The position numbers and the translations under genes were made by a program. A stretch of 64,000 bases of DNA from Eublepharis macularius (lineage: Eukaryota > Chordata > Lepidosauria > Squamata > Eublepharidae), in assembly GCF_028583425.1 (NCBI RefSeq), contig NC_072800.1:94457001-94521000 (forward strand), in the 5' to 3' direction. Shown here piece after piece: positions 40,101 through 46,849 of this stretch. Under the pieces are notes generated by a model, which saw only the letters and a list, made by a program, of their open reading frames with translations, made no database searches and was not told where the DNA came from. The first letter of the stretch is position 1. Every line of letters starts with the position of its first letter.

Positions 40101-43100
40101 ACGTGGCTGCTGCACCATGGAGCCCGAAAGGCATTTTCTTAAATTGAAAAAGACCTTGGGGAGTGGCGAAGGCTGTTTTCTCCCGATCTTCAGGTCGCAC
40201 GGGCACCTGCCAGTACCCCTTGGTTAAATCGAGAGCTGACAGGTAGCGAGCGGACCCCAGGTGATCCACCAGCACATCTGCTCGGGGCATGGGATAGGCG
40301 TCGAACTTGGCCACCTTATTCAGCTCTCGGTAATCGACGCAGAAGCGGGTGGTCCCGTCCGGCTTGGGCACCAAGACTATTGGACTCCTCCAGGCACTCT
40401 GTGAGGGCTCAATCACCCCCAGCTGGAGCATCTCGTCCGTCTCCTTTTCCACCACCTCCCACCGCTTTCTAGGGATGGGTCGCCACGTAGCCCGAGCCGC
40501 TTGCCCTGGCTCGGTTGGGATGGCATGCTGTATCAGGCTGGTGCTACCTGGTCTGCGGGAGAAGACGCCTGGTACCCGGGCCCATAGAGCCTGTAGCTGG
40601 GCCCGCTGAGTTGGGTCGAGCTGGGGGTCCACCTTGGGCTCCTCGAATTCTGGGCCTTCTGTGGTCCACGGCAGCTCACTGGACGGGAGTTCCAGGGGGT
40701 CCTCCGCCAGCTGGCACTCCTCGCTGTCCCGCTCGTACCACCTCTTCAGCAGGTTCACGTGGAGCGTCTTCCTCTGGCGTCGACGAGGCCCACACTGGAC
40801 CTCATAGGTGGTAGGTCCTAGTACCTTTGTCACCACATAGGGGCCTCGCCAGGGGTCCCCCTCCTCCCTGGGAAAAACTGTGCGGTGGACGAGGACCTTC
40901 TCCCCCAGCTGGAAGGTTCTCTGTCGCGTACCCCGGTCATACGCGGCCTTCTGGTGTGTCTGGGCGTGGGCCAGCCGTCGGCCTGCTTCTGCTTGGAACT
41001 GCTGCACCCGCTCGCGGAGTTGGCTCACGTACTCCTGGACTGGGGGGGCTGGGGGGCTGGCTTGGGGGCCCCATTGCTCCACCAGGCGGGAGAGCATTCC
41101 TCGTGGCTTTCGCCCATACAGCAGTTCAAATGGGCTAAAGCCAGTGGAGGCCTGGGGGGTCTCTCGGAGGGCAAACATCAGGGGGTCGATATACAGGTCC
41201 CACTGGTGAGGTTTGTCATGCGTCATCTTTTTCAGGGCCTCCTTAACAGTCTGATTCAGGCGCTCTGCCAATCCATCTGTTTGGGGGTGGTAGGCAGAGG
41301 TGAACACCTGCCGGATCCCCAAGTTCTGACAGAGCTGACGCATGGCCTTTGCTCGGAAGGGCCCTCCCCGGTCTGTCAAGATTTCGCTGGGCAGCCCCAC
41401 CATTGCGAACAGCTTGGACAACGCCCGGACCACCCCCGGGGTCTGCATAGTTTTCAAAGGAATGACCTCCGGGAAACGTGTGGCGTAGTCCACGATCACC
41501 AGGGCAAAACGGTAGCCCCGGGGTGTGCGTGGCAGTGGGCCGATAAAGTCCATCGCTATCCGCTGGAAGGGCACCCCCATCACTGGCAGCGGGGAAAGAG
41601 GGGCCTTTGGCGGGCGTCTCGCTGCCACCCTCTGGCAGGTGGGGCATGAGCGGCAGTATGCCTTCACGTCCGCATTCACCGAGGGCCAGAAGAAACGCTC
41701 GAGGATCTTCCTCAGGGTCTTGTGGTGCCCCAGGTGCCCGGCCCAAGCGTGCTCATGGGCGGTGCGGAGGACCTCCGGCCGATAGCCTGCTGGCACAAGT
41801 AGTTGGCGGACCTCTCCCTGGCCATTCGGGGCACGAGCTATGCGAACCCAAACCCCTCCTTGCTTCTCAATGCGAGGGAGCCGTTGGGACCTCCGTTCAT
41901 CCCGCACCTGCTCCTCCTCACGAGCGGCTGTCTCTCGCAAGCGCTGCAAGGACTCATCTGCCCCTTGGGCATCACAGAATGGGCGATCTGCTGGGGGTCC
42001 AGCTGGGTCTTCAGTCCGTGGTTCTGCCCCTGGTCTGGTGGAGGGACCCTCTCCCGGGTCGTCGGCCTCCTCCACTTGCAGAGTGGTGGCAACTTGTGGG
42101 TCTGTCAATTCCCGTGCTGCCTCCCGCCGAGGCCTGGCGATCCCTGGGGCGTCTCTTCCCGATTTCTTCGCTGCCTGCTGGAGGAGCCTGAAGAACCCTG
42201 GGGCATCTCTTCCCCGCAGCATTGGCACGGGTAGGTGAGCTACCTGGGCAACTTCCATTTGGTGGCAGACCCCTAGGTACTCTACCGTGATTAGGGCCGT
42301 AGGGTACGGCTGGGTGCGGCCCATCACATCCGTCACCGGGATCCAGCGGTGCACTGGGGTGGCAGCTGGGAGGAGTTGGGGCCGAATTGCTGAGACTGCA
42401 CTCCCGGAGTCCAACAGGGCTTGTAGGATCAGCTGGCCTATCCTCACGGTGGCGCATAGACTCAGCACCTGCTTGCCAGGTGGTGGGTTACTTTCCCAAG
42501 CCAACGCACATACCACTGGCGAGGAGGCTGTGGGTGTGCAGGCTTGCATCCGCTGCTCCACGGCCTGCATTAGCTCTGCCTGAGCTGTTTGGAAGGCCGC
42601 CTCCAACTTCCTCCACATCCTGTCCAAGCATTCCTCCAGCCACAGTCTGAGGTCTGCTGGGGCTACGGCATTGGGATACATCCCTTCGACTGGCGCCTGC
42701 GTCGGAACGGCTTTCCCCGTACGGGCCACCAACTTGTCAGGGCTTGCCGCCGCTGCCGCTGGGCGTGGCATTGGGCGGTCTGCTCCTGACGTCATAGGGG
42801 GGCCAGGGATGCTGCAGGACCCTGCTCTGTGAAAGGAGGGGCGGTATACCTCACCCAGACTCCCTCTCAGTCCACTCGCTGGCCTGCTCAACCTGGCCTG
42901 CTTGCCCCCTGTGTCCTTCTTCATCCCCTCCTTCCAGAACTCTCCTCCAAACCTCCACTCTTGCATTGCACCGCTCTCACTCCACATTATCACTCCTTAC
43001 TCACATCCACCACCACAGGGCTCTTCCCAGCCAGCTTTTATAGGGCTTCCTTCTACTGCCCCACCCCTCTTCCAGCCCAGTCTTGGGCTGCACCAAGCAG

Positions 43101-45644
43101 TTGCAGCTGGGGTAGCTGATCTGGCCCCACTGACCAGCACCAGCTGTGCCTTGTTCCCTGGCTGCCCAGCCTCCCTGCCTTGGCTGATTGCTGAAGGCCT
43201 GTCCAGCTGCAGTCCCCTGGCTAGCAGCTCGGCCTCCCTGGCTGAGCTGATGGCTGAAGGTGGGTCCAGCTGTGGCTCCTTGGCTGGTTGCCCAGGGCTT
43301 CCTGCAGAGTGCCTCCAATAGCCTCACCTGGAGTGGCTTGGCTTCTGGCAACTCCTGGGCCGGGCTACTATTTTCTAGCTGGGGCGTGGCTTTGGGCTGT
43401 TGGGGCTGCTGCTGCTTCTCCTCCTTAGGTAAGGTCTTTGGGTGGGTGACTGCTGGGCCCCCAATCCCTCTGCCCTTGCCCCCTTCTGCCTTGCTTAGTC
43501 CCCTTTCCTTCCCCAGGGGAGTGGGACTCGCTGGCTTCTCTCTGTCTCCCCCTGACTCCTGAGGCCCTGGGCCTTTGCCTCTTGCCCCTGGCGCTGGCAG
43601 GTTCTGGCTCCATTTGCCCGTGGGAGGGGATGACCTGCTGTCCCCAGGCTGCCCCCTCTGCTTGCCAGTCAGACCGGTTGACCTACTGCCTGCTGGCTGA
43701 CCGGTTGACCTGCTGGCTGCTGGCTGCCCCCTCTGTTTGCCCGTCAGCCCGGTTGACCTGCTGTTCCCCCTTGTCAAGTCTGGGGGCTGGGGCTCAGACC
43801 CCGGACATTGCTAACTAACAGATAATTTTAAGCAATGGTTTTAATTGTGTTTTTTTAATATGGGGAGTTTTTGTGGGGTATACATATTTCAAATAAATGC
43901 CCAACTAATGCAAGAGGCAGGTCAGCCGTACTGACATGATGTAGTTGGTTAGTGATCAGGTCCTCATGTGACGTGGTCTACTCTCCTGTCGGAAGATGCA
44001 TTCAGGATTCTAAAAGAGCAGCTCTCGTGGACGCCAGGGGGAAGACTCACTGTCTTTACAAAAAACTTGGCAGCGTATTAGTAAGAGTCTGGGCTCCAAA
44101 TTCGACACATGGCAAAACCTGCTTGAAAAATAGTTCTTTAGTGCAGGAGTCAGGGCAGGACTGGGCTGGGTTTTTCCCTAATGTGGGCACTTTCACTGTA
44201 CAGACATCCAGTGCTGACTCTTAGATTGAGGTATACAGACAGAGGATTGCATTACTTTCTGTATCTGTGATGGAGTTAGATCCAGAGGAGTTAGCCGTGT
44301 TAGTCTGTAGTAGCAAAATCAAAAAGAGTCCAGTAGCACCTTTAAGACTATGCTACAATAAAATTTATGCTACAATAAAATTTATGCTACAATAAAATTG
44401 GTTAGTCTTCAAGGTGCTACTGGACTCTTTGTGATGGAGTTAAATCTCTTGATCAAGTGATGTAGGGTAGCCCTGATTTTTCACTCTTACTTTTTTCTCT
44501 CTAAGATGATGGAATTGTGATCAAAATGGAGGAAGAGGAGGAAGAAGAAGAGGAAGAAGAGGAGGAGGAGGAGGAGGAAGAAGATCCTGTCAGCCTCGAG
44601 CCACGCGGGTTGTTCTCTTCAAGAGCTGAGCCACCGTGCTCCCTGAACTGCAGCACAGAAGTGATACGGGAAGATCAGCGAGTCACAAAGCCCCCCAGAG
44701 CGACAGTGGGGATCTGTGCACCACTGTGTGAGAGGGACAATAGTGTAGAGCCACGGCCAGTGACCCTCCAGCAGAGGAACCGGACACGAGAGAGGCCCTA
44801 CATCTGCCCGGAGTGTGGCAAGAGCTTCATGCTGCGCATCAATTATATCATCCACCAGCGGAACCACCTCAAGGAAGGCCCGTATGAGTGTCACACATGC
44901 GACCTCAGCTTCCGCATCAAGCAACAGTTCCTTCTGCACCAGCGACTGCACACTGCACGGCGGGTAGCTCCTCCTCCCCGCCGCGGACAGACCTTCCCTG
45001 ACAAACGTAGCTTCAAGCCACAGCCCAGGCCGCCTCCGCCTCCTGGGAAGCCCTATAAATGCAGCGAGTGCGAAAGCAGCTTCAGCCATAAGTCAAGTCT
45101 GAGCAAACATCAGATCACGCATGTGGGTGAGCGGCCATACTCCTGCAGCGAGTGCCGCAAGAGCTTTCGGCTGCAGATCTCGCTCGCCATGCACCAGCGG
45201 GTACATGCGGGCAAGAGCGAGCTCTCCTTCATCTGCCCACAGTGTGGGAAGGCCTTCAGCCGGCCCTCGCATCTCCTGCGGCACCAGCGGACTCACACAG
45301 GCGAGCGACCCTACAAATGCAGCCAGTGCGACAAGACCTTCAGTGAGAAGTCCAAACTGACCAACCACTACCGAGTGCACACCCGGGAGCGCCCCCACGC
45401 ATGTGGCGAGTGTGGCAAGGGCTTCATCCGCAAGCACCACCTGCTGGAGCACCAGCGCATCCACACCGGAGAGCGGCCCTACCACTGTGCCGAGTGTGGG
45501 AAGAACTTCACCCAGAAACACCACCTGTTGGAGCACCAGCGGGCGCACACGGGGGAGCGGCCCTACCCCTGCACGGAATGCGCAAAGTGCTTCCGCTACA
45601 AACAGTCCCTCAAATACCACTTGCGGACACACATGGGAGAATGA
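27533..45644 (+). CDS. Gene B: DUF3669-KRAB-C2H2 zinc finger protein, 9 fingers (six exons)
   Basis: Coding exons are 27533-27556, 30248-30640, 32456-32582, 34803-34916, 35890-36141 and 44506-45644. Joined, they give 2049 nt (682 aa plus stop) with all phases compatible. Domain order is a short N-terminus, DUF3669 (about 30-138), KRAB-A (about 140-181), two acidic linkers with two VIKxEE motifs (consensus SUMO acceptor sites), an 18-residue glutamate run, and nine intact C2H2 fingers. It belongs to the same nuclear family as genes A and C. The KRAB box ([17 protein letters not shown]...[13 protein letters not shown]) again lacks MLE. Intron 5 is 8.4 kb because it carries a 5.7-kb antisense LTR element. 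An AATAAA signal lies 250 bp after the stop. Confidence 0.93.
28740..28870 (-). repeat. Degenerate member of the hammerhead repeat family
   Basis: 'gacaccttaaagtcgaacag', 'atttattgtggcttatgatt' and 'cttgtcagata' follow the order of the better copies at 31078, but the ribozyme core is destroyed. Confidence 0.45.
29100..30240. other. Intron 1 of gene B, no recognised feature
   Basis: AT-richer unique-looking sequence. A frame at 29751-30002 and others show no domain, and no splice-bounded exon fits the gene B phases. Confidence 0.4.
30248..30640 (+). CDS. Gene B exon 2: DUF3669 domain
   Basis: Acceptor ccttgcctgcag|GCG and donor AAG|gtaaat, phase 0 at both ends, 393 nt. The product has [39 protein letters not shown] and [17 protein letters not shown]. 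Compared with genes A and C, the usual SLWTVVAA block is changed to SLTLVASF, so the start of the coiled coil has diverged. Confidence 0.95.
31078..31165 (-). mobile_element. Hammerhead repeat family member, best-preserved ribozyme
   Basis: Reverse copy. On the minus strand GCAT, CTGACGA, stem II (GAGAA/TTCTC), GAA, AGCT, T and ATGC follow one another at 31121-31160, so every invariant hammerhead base is present. Downstream comes the shared tail (tacaataaaattggttagtc, aaaggtgc, tggactc). About 90 bp, no coding sequence. It is intronic in gene B. Confidence 0.7.
31121..31160 (-). ncRNA. Hammerhead ribozyme motif
   Basis: Stem I is GCAT/ATGC (4 bp), the core box CTGACGA, stem II 5 bp with a short loop, then GAA, the self-complementary AGCT as a minimal stem III, and T as the cleavage-site base. 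The arrangement is the same as in the Penelope ribozyme at 12679, with a wholly different stem sequence. Catalysis is inferred from the core only. Confidence 0.7.
31300..31460. repeat. Degenerate hammerhead repeat family copy
   Basis: It begins 'gccgtgttagtctgtagtag' and continues with 'ccaagaccaaccaattccac' and 'agatgcatctgacaaagaga'. The ribozyme core is CTGACAA, so probably inactive. The end carries a short inverted part copy. Confidence 0.6.
31890..32265 (-). repeat. LINE 3' end-like AT-rich repeat, antisense
   Basis: 'tcctacatttttagccatct' and 'gcaagtgttaagggcaaggg' are phrases of L2/CR1-type 3' regions read in reverse; similar AT-rich blocks lie at 34560 and 54160. No coding part remains. 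Low precision at the borders. Confidence 0.45.
32456..32582 (+). CDS. Gene B exon 3: KRAB-A box
   Basis: Another 127-nt exon, between gtggctccag|GTG and CTGG|gtaacg, entering phase 0 and leaving phase 1. It encodes [20 protein letters not shown] and ends NHESLISLG. It is the closest of the three to the KRAB-A consensus in its first half. Confidence 0.95.
33065..33240 (+). mobile_element. Sauria-type tRNA-derived SINE
   Basis: The tRNA-like head (ggctcagtggcagagcgtcc as box A region, ggttcattcc as box B) is followed by 'cttggcatctccaggtaaaa' and 'gaccaagggtctgactcggt', the order of squamate Sauria SINEs. The middle is shortened by a deletion. It supports a squamate host. Confidence 0.8.
34312..34545. 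mobile_element. Head-to-head pair of hammerhead repeats with target duplication
   Basis: Two copies face each other: left copy in reverse (gactaaccaacttgattgta), right copy forward (tacaataaagttggttagtc). The direct repeat ttatttaattt flanks them at 34301-34311 and 34546-34556. The right copy has GCAT-CTGACGA-GAGAG/CTCTC-AAA-AGCT-T-ATGC at 34422-34461, where the invariant G of GAA is mutated to A, so cleavage is probably lost. Confidence 0.75.
34560..34700 (-). repeat. LINE 3' end-like AT-rich repeat
   Basis: 'tatagtccgcctttctcact' and 'gtaatgggtatatacatgaa' recur in similar form at 54170-54300. Likely a non-LTR element tail in reverse; family uncertain. Confidence 0.4.
34803..34916 (+). CDS. 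Gene B exon 4: KRAB-B-like linker exon, 114 nt
   Basis: Acceptor cctccaatag|AC and donor GCAG|gtgggt, phase 1 on both sides. The product [20 protein letters not shown] aligns with [15 protein letters not shown] of gene C, but the LLSRIE motif has drifted to VLSQAE. It keeps the 114-nt length of its sister exons. Confidence 0.9.
34930..35480 (-). repeat. L2-type LINE fragment, degraded
   Basis: The minus-strand frame contains [20 protein letters not shown]...[14 protein letters not shown], a worn form of the L2 RT C-terminal block (YCNALY...RLQLVQNAAARLL). It lies between exons 4 and 5 of gene B. Confidence 0.65.
35698..35835. repeat. Degenerate hammerhead repeat family copy
   Basis: 'ccagtagtaccttaaagacc', 'gtatgagcttttgagagtca' and 'gtgtctgacgaagggagccc' show the family order in reverse, followed by a forward remnant. 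Stem II no longer pairs well. Confidence 0.5.
35890..36141 (+). CDS. Gene B exon 5: acidic linker exon with SUMO-type motif
   Basis: Acceptor ccaactgcag|CT and donor GCAG|gtaagt, phase 1 on both sides, 252 nt. The product [20 protein letters not shown] is rich in Asp/Glu and Ser; VIKTEE fits the SUMO acceptor consensus (large hydrophobic, K, x, E). The exon has no counterpart of this length in genes A and C. Confidence 0.88.
36180..36215 (-). repeat. CCCCACCCC tract, possible G-quadruplex on the minus strand
   Basis: Six or more C4 runs separated by single A or G bases directly downstream of gene B exon 5. On the minus strand this is a strong G-quadruplex pattern. Confidence 0.55.
36535..36760 (+). 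repeat. BovB-like LINE/SINE 3' tail
   Basis: 'gactggggaaggcaatggca' and 'ggggactacctttaccttac' are typical of the squamate BovB 3' end, which Sauria SINEs share. Non-coding. Confidence 0.55.
37160..37240 (+). repeat. tRNA-like SINE head fragment
   Basis: 'gtgtagtagttaaagagtgt' and box B 'ggttcgaaccc' form a tRNA-like head like that of the CORE-SINE family, cut off after about 75 bp and followed by a CA repeat. Confidence 0.55.
38129..39201 (-). repeat. 3' LTR of the gypsy-class element
   Basis: 1073 bp, the same as the copy at 42735-43807. A TATA motif (tataaaa, minus strand) lies at 38430-38436. On the minus strand the pol frame reads through the LTR border and stops inside the LTR at 38395. 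Confidence 0.92.
38395..42681 (-). CDS. pol polyprotein of the gypsy-class element (PR-IN-RT-RH)
   Basis: The frame is open from 42993, but the first 87 codons are LTR. The first Met after the primer site is at 42681, numbered here as residue 105 of the open frame. Residues 105 to about 165 are a helical stub with no CCHC knuckle. Protease [11 protein letters not shown] is at about 193. Integrase follows: an HHCC zinc finger (about 415-455), a core with [16 protein letters not shown] and AERLNQ, and a GPY/F-type module (WRGPYVV, about 735). RT is at about 840-1010 with [10 protein letters not shown] and AYIDDIIVF, and RNase H at about 1080-1240 with [13 protein letters not shown] and [11 protein letters not shown]. 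From about residue 1264 the frame runs through the 3' LTR as a Pro/Gln/Gly-rich tail. No stop or frameshift interrupts the enzymes; without a gag the copy is unlikely to be self-sufficient. Confidence 0.9.
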   Translation of the reverse strand: MYPNAVAPADLRLWLEECLDRMWRKLEAAFQTAQAELMQAVEQRMQACTPTASSPVVCALAWESNPPPGKQVLSLCATVRIGQLILQALLDSGSAVSAIRPQLLPAATPVHRWIPVTDVMGRTQPYPTALITVEYLGVCHQMEVAQVAHLPVPMLRGRDAPGFFRLLQQAAKKSGRDAPGIARPRREAARELTDPQVATTLQVEEADDPGEGPSTRPGAEPRTEDPAGPPADRPFCDAQGADESLQRLRETAAREEEQVRDERRSQRLPRIEKQGGVWVRIARAPNGQGEVRQLLVPAGYRPEVLRTAHEHAWAGHLGHHKTLRKILERFFWPSVNADVKAYCRSCPTCQRVAARRPPKAPLSPLPVMGVPFQRIAMDFIGPLPRTPRGYRFALVIVDYATRFPEVIPLKTMQTPGVVRALSKLFAMVGLPSEILTDRGGPFRAKAMRQLCQNLGIRQVFTSAYHPQTDGLAERLNQTVKEALKKMTHDKPHQWDLYIDPLMFALRETPQASTGFSPFELLYGRKPRGMLSRLVEQWGPQASPPAPPVQEYVSQLRERVQQFQAEAGRRLAHAQTHQKAAYDRGTRQRTFQLGEKVLVHRTVFPREEGDPWRGPYVVTKVLGPTTYEVQCGPRRRQRKTLHVNLLKRWYERDSEECQLAEDPLELPSSELPWTTEGPEFEEPKVDPQLDPTQRAQLQALWARVPGVFSRRPGSTSLIQHAIPTEPGQAARATWRPIPRKRWEVVEKETDEMLQLGVIEPSQSAWRSPIVLVPKPDGTTRFCVDYRELNKVAKFDAYPMPRADVLVDHLGSARYLSALDLTKGYWQVPVRPEDREKTAFATPQGLFQFKKMPFGLHGAAATFQRLVDQVLGKCRAYAMAYIDDIIVFSPDWPTHLQHLESVLRALQQAGLRANPKKSHLGFRELQYLGFVVGGGRVRPPPDKVASIADAPQPKTKKQVRRFLGLLGYYGRFIPHFASRAAPLTDSLRKGLPNQVRWTPELEAAFKDLRSALSNATALWNPDFDRPFTLATDALDTGLGAVLTQERDGVDVPILFLSRKLQPAEKRYATVEREALAVKWAVGALQYYLANNPFVLLTDHAPLQWLHRMKAHNPRVLRWYLSLLPFQFTVKYRQGARHVDADFMSRMFEAEPDPHNSKPSGEVCPGSEPQPPDLTRGNSRSTGLTGKQRGQPAASRSTGQPAGSRSTGLTGKQRGQPGDSRSSPPTGKWSQNLPAPGARGKGPGPQESGGDREKPASPTPLGKERGLSKAEGGKGRGIGGPAVTHPKTLPKEEKQQQPQQPKATPQLENSSPAQELPEAKPLQVRLLEALCRKPWATSQGATAGPTFSHQLSQGGRAASQGTAAGQAFSNQPRQGGWAAREQGTAGAGQWGQISYPSCNCLVQPKTGLEEGWGSRRKPYKSWLGRALWWWM
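39202..39213 (-). promoter_or_regulatory. Polypurine tract
   Basis: The minus strand reads gcggggaggtg directly before the 3' LTR, where the plus-strand primer of an LTR element is expected. It lies inside the open pol frame. Confidence 0.6.
42714..42731 (-). promoter_or_regulatory. Primer binding site, tRNA-Ile type
   Basis: The + strand reads TCCCCGTACGGGCCACCA, equal to the 3' end of vertebrate tRNA-Ile(AAT) including the added CCA, so the element RNA is complementary over 18 nt. Three bases separate it from the LTR end at 42735. The tRNA match is from memory of the tRNA sequence. Confidence 0.8.
42735..43807 (-). repeat. 5' LTR of the gypsy-class element
   Basis: Ends and length as in the 3' LTR. 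The TATA motif is at 43036-43042, the likely start region of the element's own transcript, running leftward, antisense to gene B. Confidence 0.92.
43036..43042 (-). promoter_or_regulatory. TATA box in the 5' LTR
   Basis: TATAAAA on the minus strand inside the 5' LTR, about 300 bp before the primer site. It is the only good TATA motif that I see in this LTR. Confidence 0.5.
44283..44429. mobile_element. Rearranged hammerhead-family repeat with 17-bp target duplication
   Basis: It begins 'agaggagttagccgtgttag' and ends 'ggtgctactggactct'. A direct repeat tgtgatggagttagatc (44266-44282) recurs at 44430-44446 with one change. The unit atgctacaataaaattt is repeated three times in the centre, at the place where the ribozyme should be, so the ribozyme has been replaced by a tandem array. 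Confidence 0.75.
44506..45644 (+). CDS. Gene B exon 6: glutamate tract, nine C2H2 fingers and stop
   Basis: The acceptor is ttctctctaag|AT in phase 1. The product begins [10 protein letters not shown] (again a SUMO-type site), followed by a run of 18 glutamates encoded by mixed GAG/GAA codons. Nine C2H2 fingers follow, from [10 protein letters not shown] to [10 protein letters not shown], all with full Cys2His2 ligands. Fingers 2 and 3 are separated by a basic/proline-rich insert of about 30 residues. Fingers 5-9 use TGERPY-type linkers. The stop TGA is at 45642-45644, three residues after the last finger. Confidence 0.96.
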
Positions 45645-45894
45645 TGGCTGCTCCCTACCTGCCCACAACCCTAAGCCCTGGTCTCTGGGGACTGAGGACC
45701 GACAGGGGGACGGATCCTGCTCATGTACCCCTCCGCCCCCCCTCCCTGGAACACAGACTGTTGGTCTGCTCCCTTAATTAAATAACAGGTTTCAGAATCA
45801 AACTAACCACACCTGTTGGCACAGTGACGCTTGCCGCCCCCTGAGCCTCTCCTACCTGCTTCTCCCTTCCCTACTCCGTTCTGTTCTTTTTGAT

Positions 45895-45900
45895 AATAAA
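45895..45900 (+). terminator. Polyadenylation signal of gene B
   Basis: AATAAA 251 bp after the stop codon, followed by a T/G-rich stretch (ggagtctgattttatttgg) where cleavage factors would bind. Confidence 0.7.
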
Positions 45901-46849
45901 TGTGGAGTCTGATTTTATTTGGTAAGCAAATGCTTAAGGTTTCAGGTTTGTTTCATTATCTCCCAGGGTGCTGCGTACTAGAAAAACCAGGGCCATCTGA
46001 AGGGGAAGACTAACCTCTGAGAGAGTGGAGTGGCCCAGTCAGGGCATGCTGAGGCCTTTAAATATTTAATATTTGATAACTTGTTTTTAAATGGATCTTT
46101 TGGGGTTTAAATTTCAAACAGGAGTAATGCTGGAAACTCATTGAGGGTATGTTTGGTCTTGAAGAGAGGAGTTTCCAAATAAGTGGCCACGCCCAGGCCT
46201 CGGAATTCTGATTTCCCAGCTGGATCAAGTCTATCCTATTGATGGGCACGTGTTGTGCAGACTGGGGCATTTGGCACTGCGGATGCAACGTTTGCATCTT
46301 TTTGTACTTTTTGCAGAATTCGGCATGTTCTACTCTTTTTTCATTTCTGGGAAAGAAGGGAGGGTTTTGTAAATACAGAGAAGGGAAAAGTTGCATCAAA
46401 GCAAGTCACCCTATCCCATGGCTTCAGGAAGCCCTGCTGCTTTCCTTCTCCTCTTTTCTGCAGATGTGGGCAGAAGGTGCCTTGTGCAAGTCAGAGCACG
46501 GGTCCTTCTTGTAAGTCAGGACGGTCTATTCTGATTCACAGAAGGCCACACTCAGCATTCTGCGAGAGCTTCTAAGAACAGCTCAAGCCGCACTCCCAGC
46601 GTCTGCTGAGCTGCGCCATTCAGTGCCCTCCCTGTAGGGCTGACAGGTGGGGGAGGGCACGGTCGGACTGCAAGCTTGAGGGAGGGAGTGGAAAGAAACC
46701 GTACCCTTTGCAGCCAGTCCAAGGGTTGTGGGGACAGTTTGACCCTCCCACGGCTGCTGTGCCCTTCCTGTTCGGGTGCCTCTCGTGGGGTTCACGCCTT
46801 TGCATTGCTTGGTTCTCTCTGTGTGCCCTCCAGGCCCACCTGACGCCCA

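Larger units (their letters stand above)
38129..43807 (-). mobile_element. Complete LTR retrotransposon, Ty3/gypsy class with integrase before RT
   Basis: It is 5679 bp, flanked by the direct repeat ttgct (38124-38128 and 43808-43812). Both LTRs are 1073 bp, start TGTCAGGG and end CGGACA. In the element's direction the primer site follows the 5' LTR after 3 nt, and a purine tract precedes the 3' LTR. One frame covers protease, integrase, RT and RNase H in that order. The frames within the two LTRs translate identically, so insertion was recent. Gag is reduced to a stub. The integrase-before-RT order is that of the Gmr1-like group of Ty3/gypsy elements in deuterostomes. It lies antisense in intron 5 of gene B. 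Confidence 0.92.

Noticed and set aside
38129-43807. The LTR element as an endogenous retrovirus with an envelope gene
   Set aside because: No envelope-like frame exists between RNase H and the 3' LTR, and pol order and motifs are of gypsy class.
44517-45644. Repeated zinc finger units as a CRISPR-like or satellite array
   Set aside because: The 84-bp periodicity is simply that of tandem C2H2 fingers.
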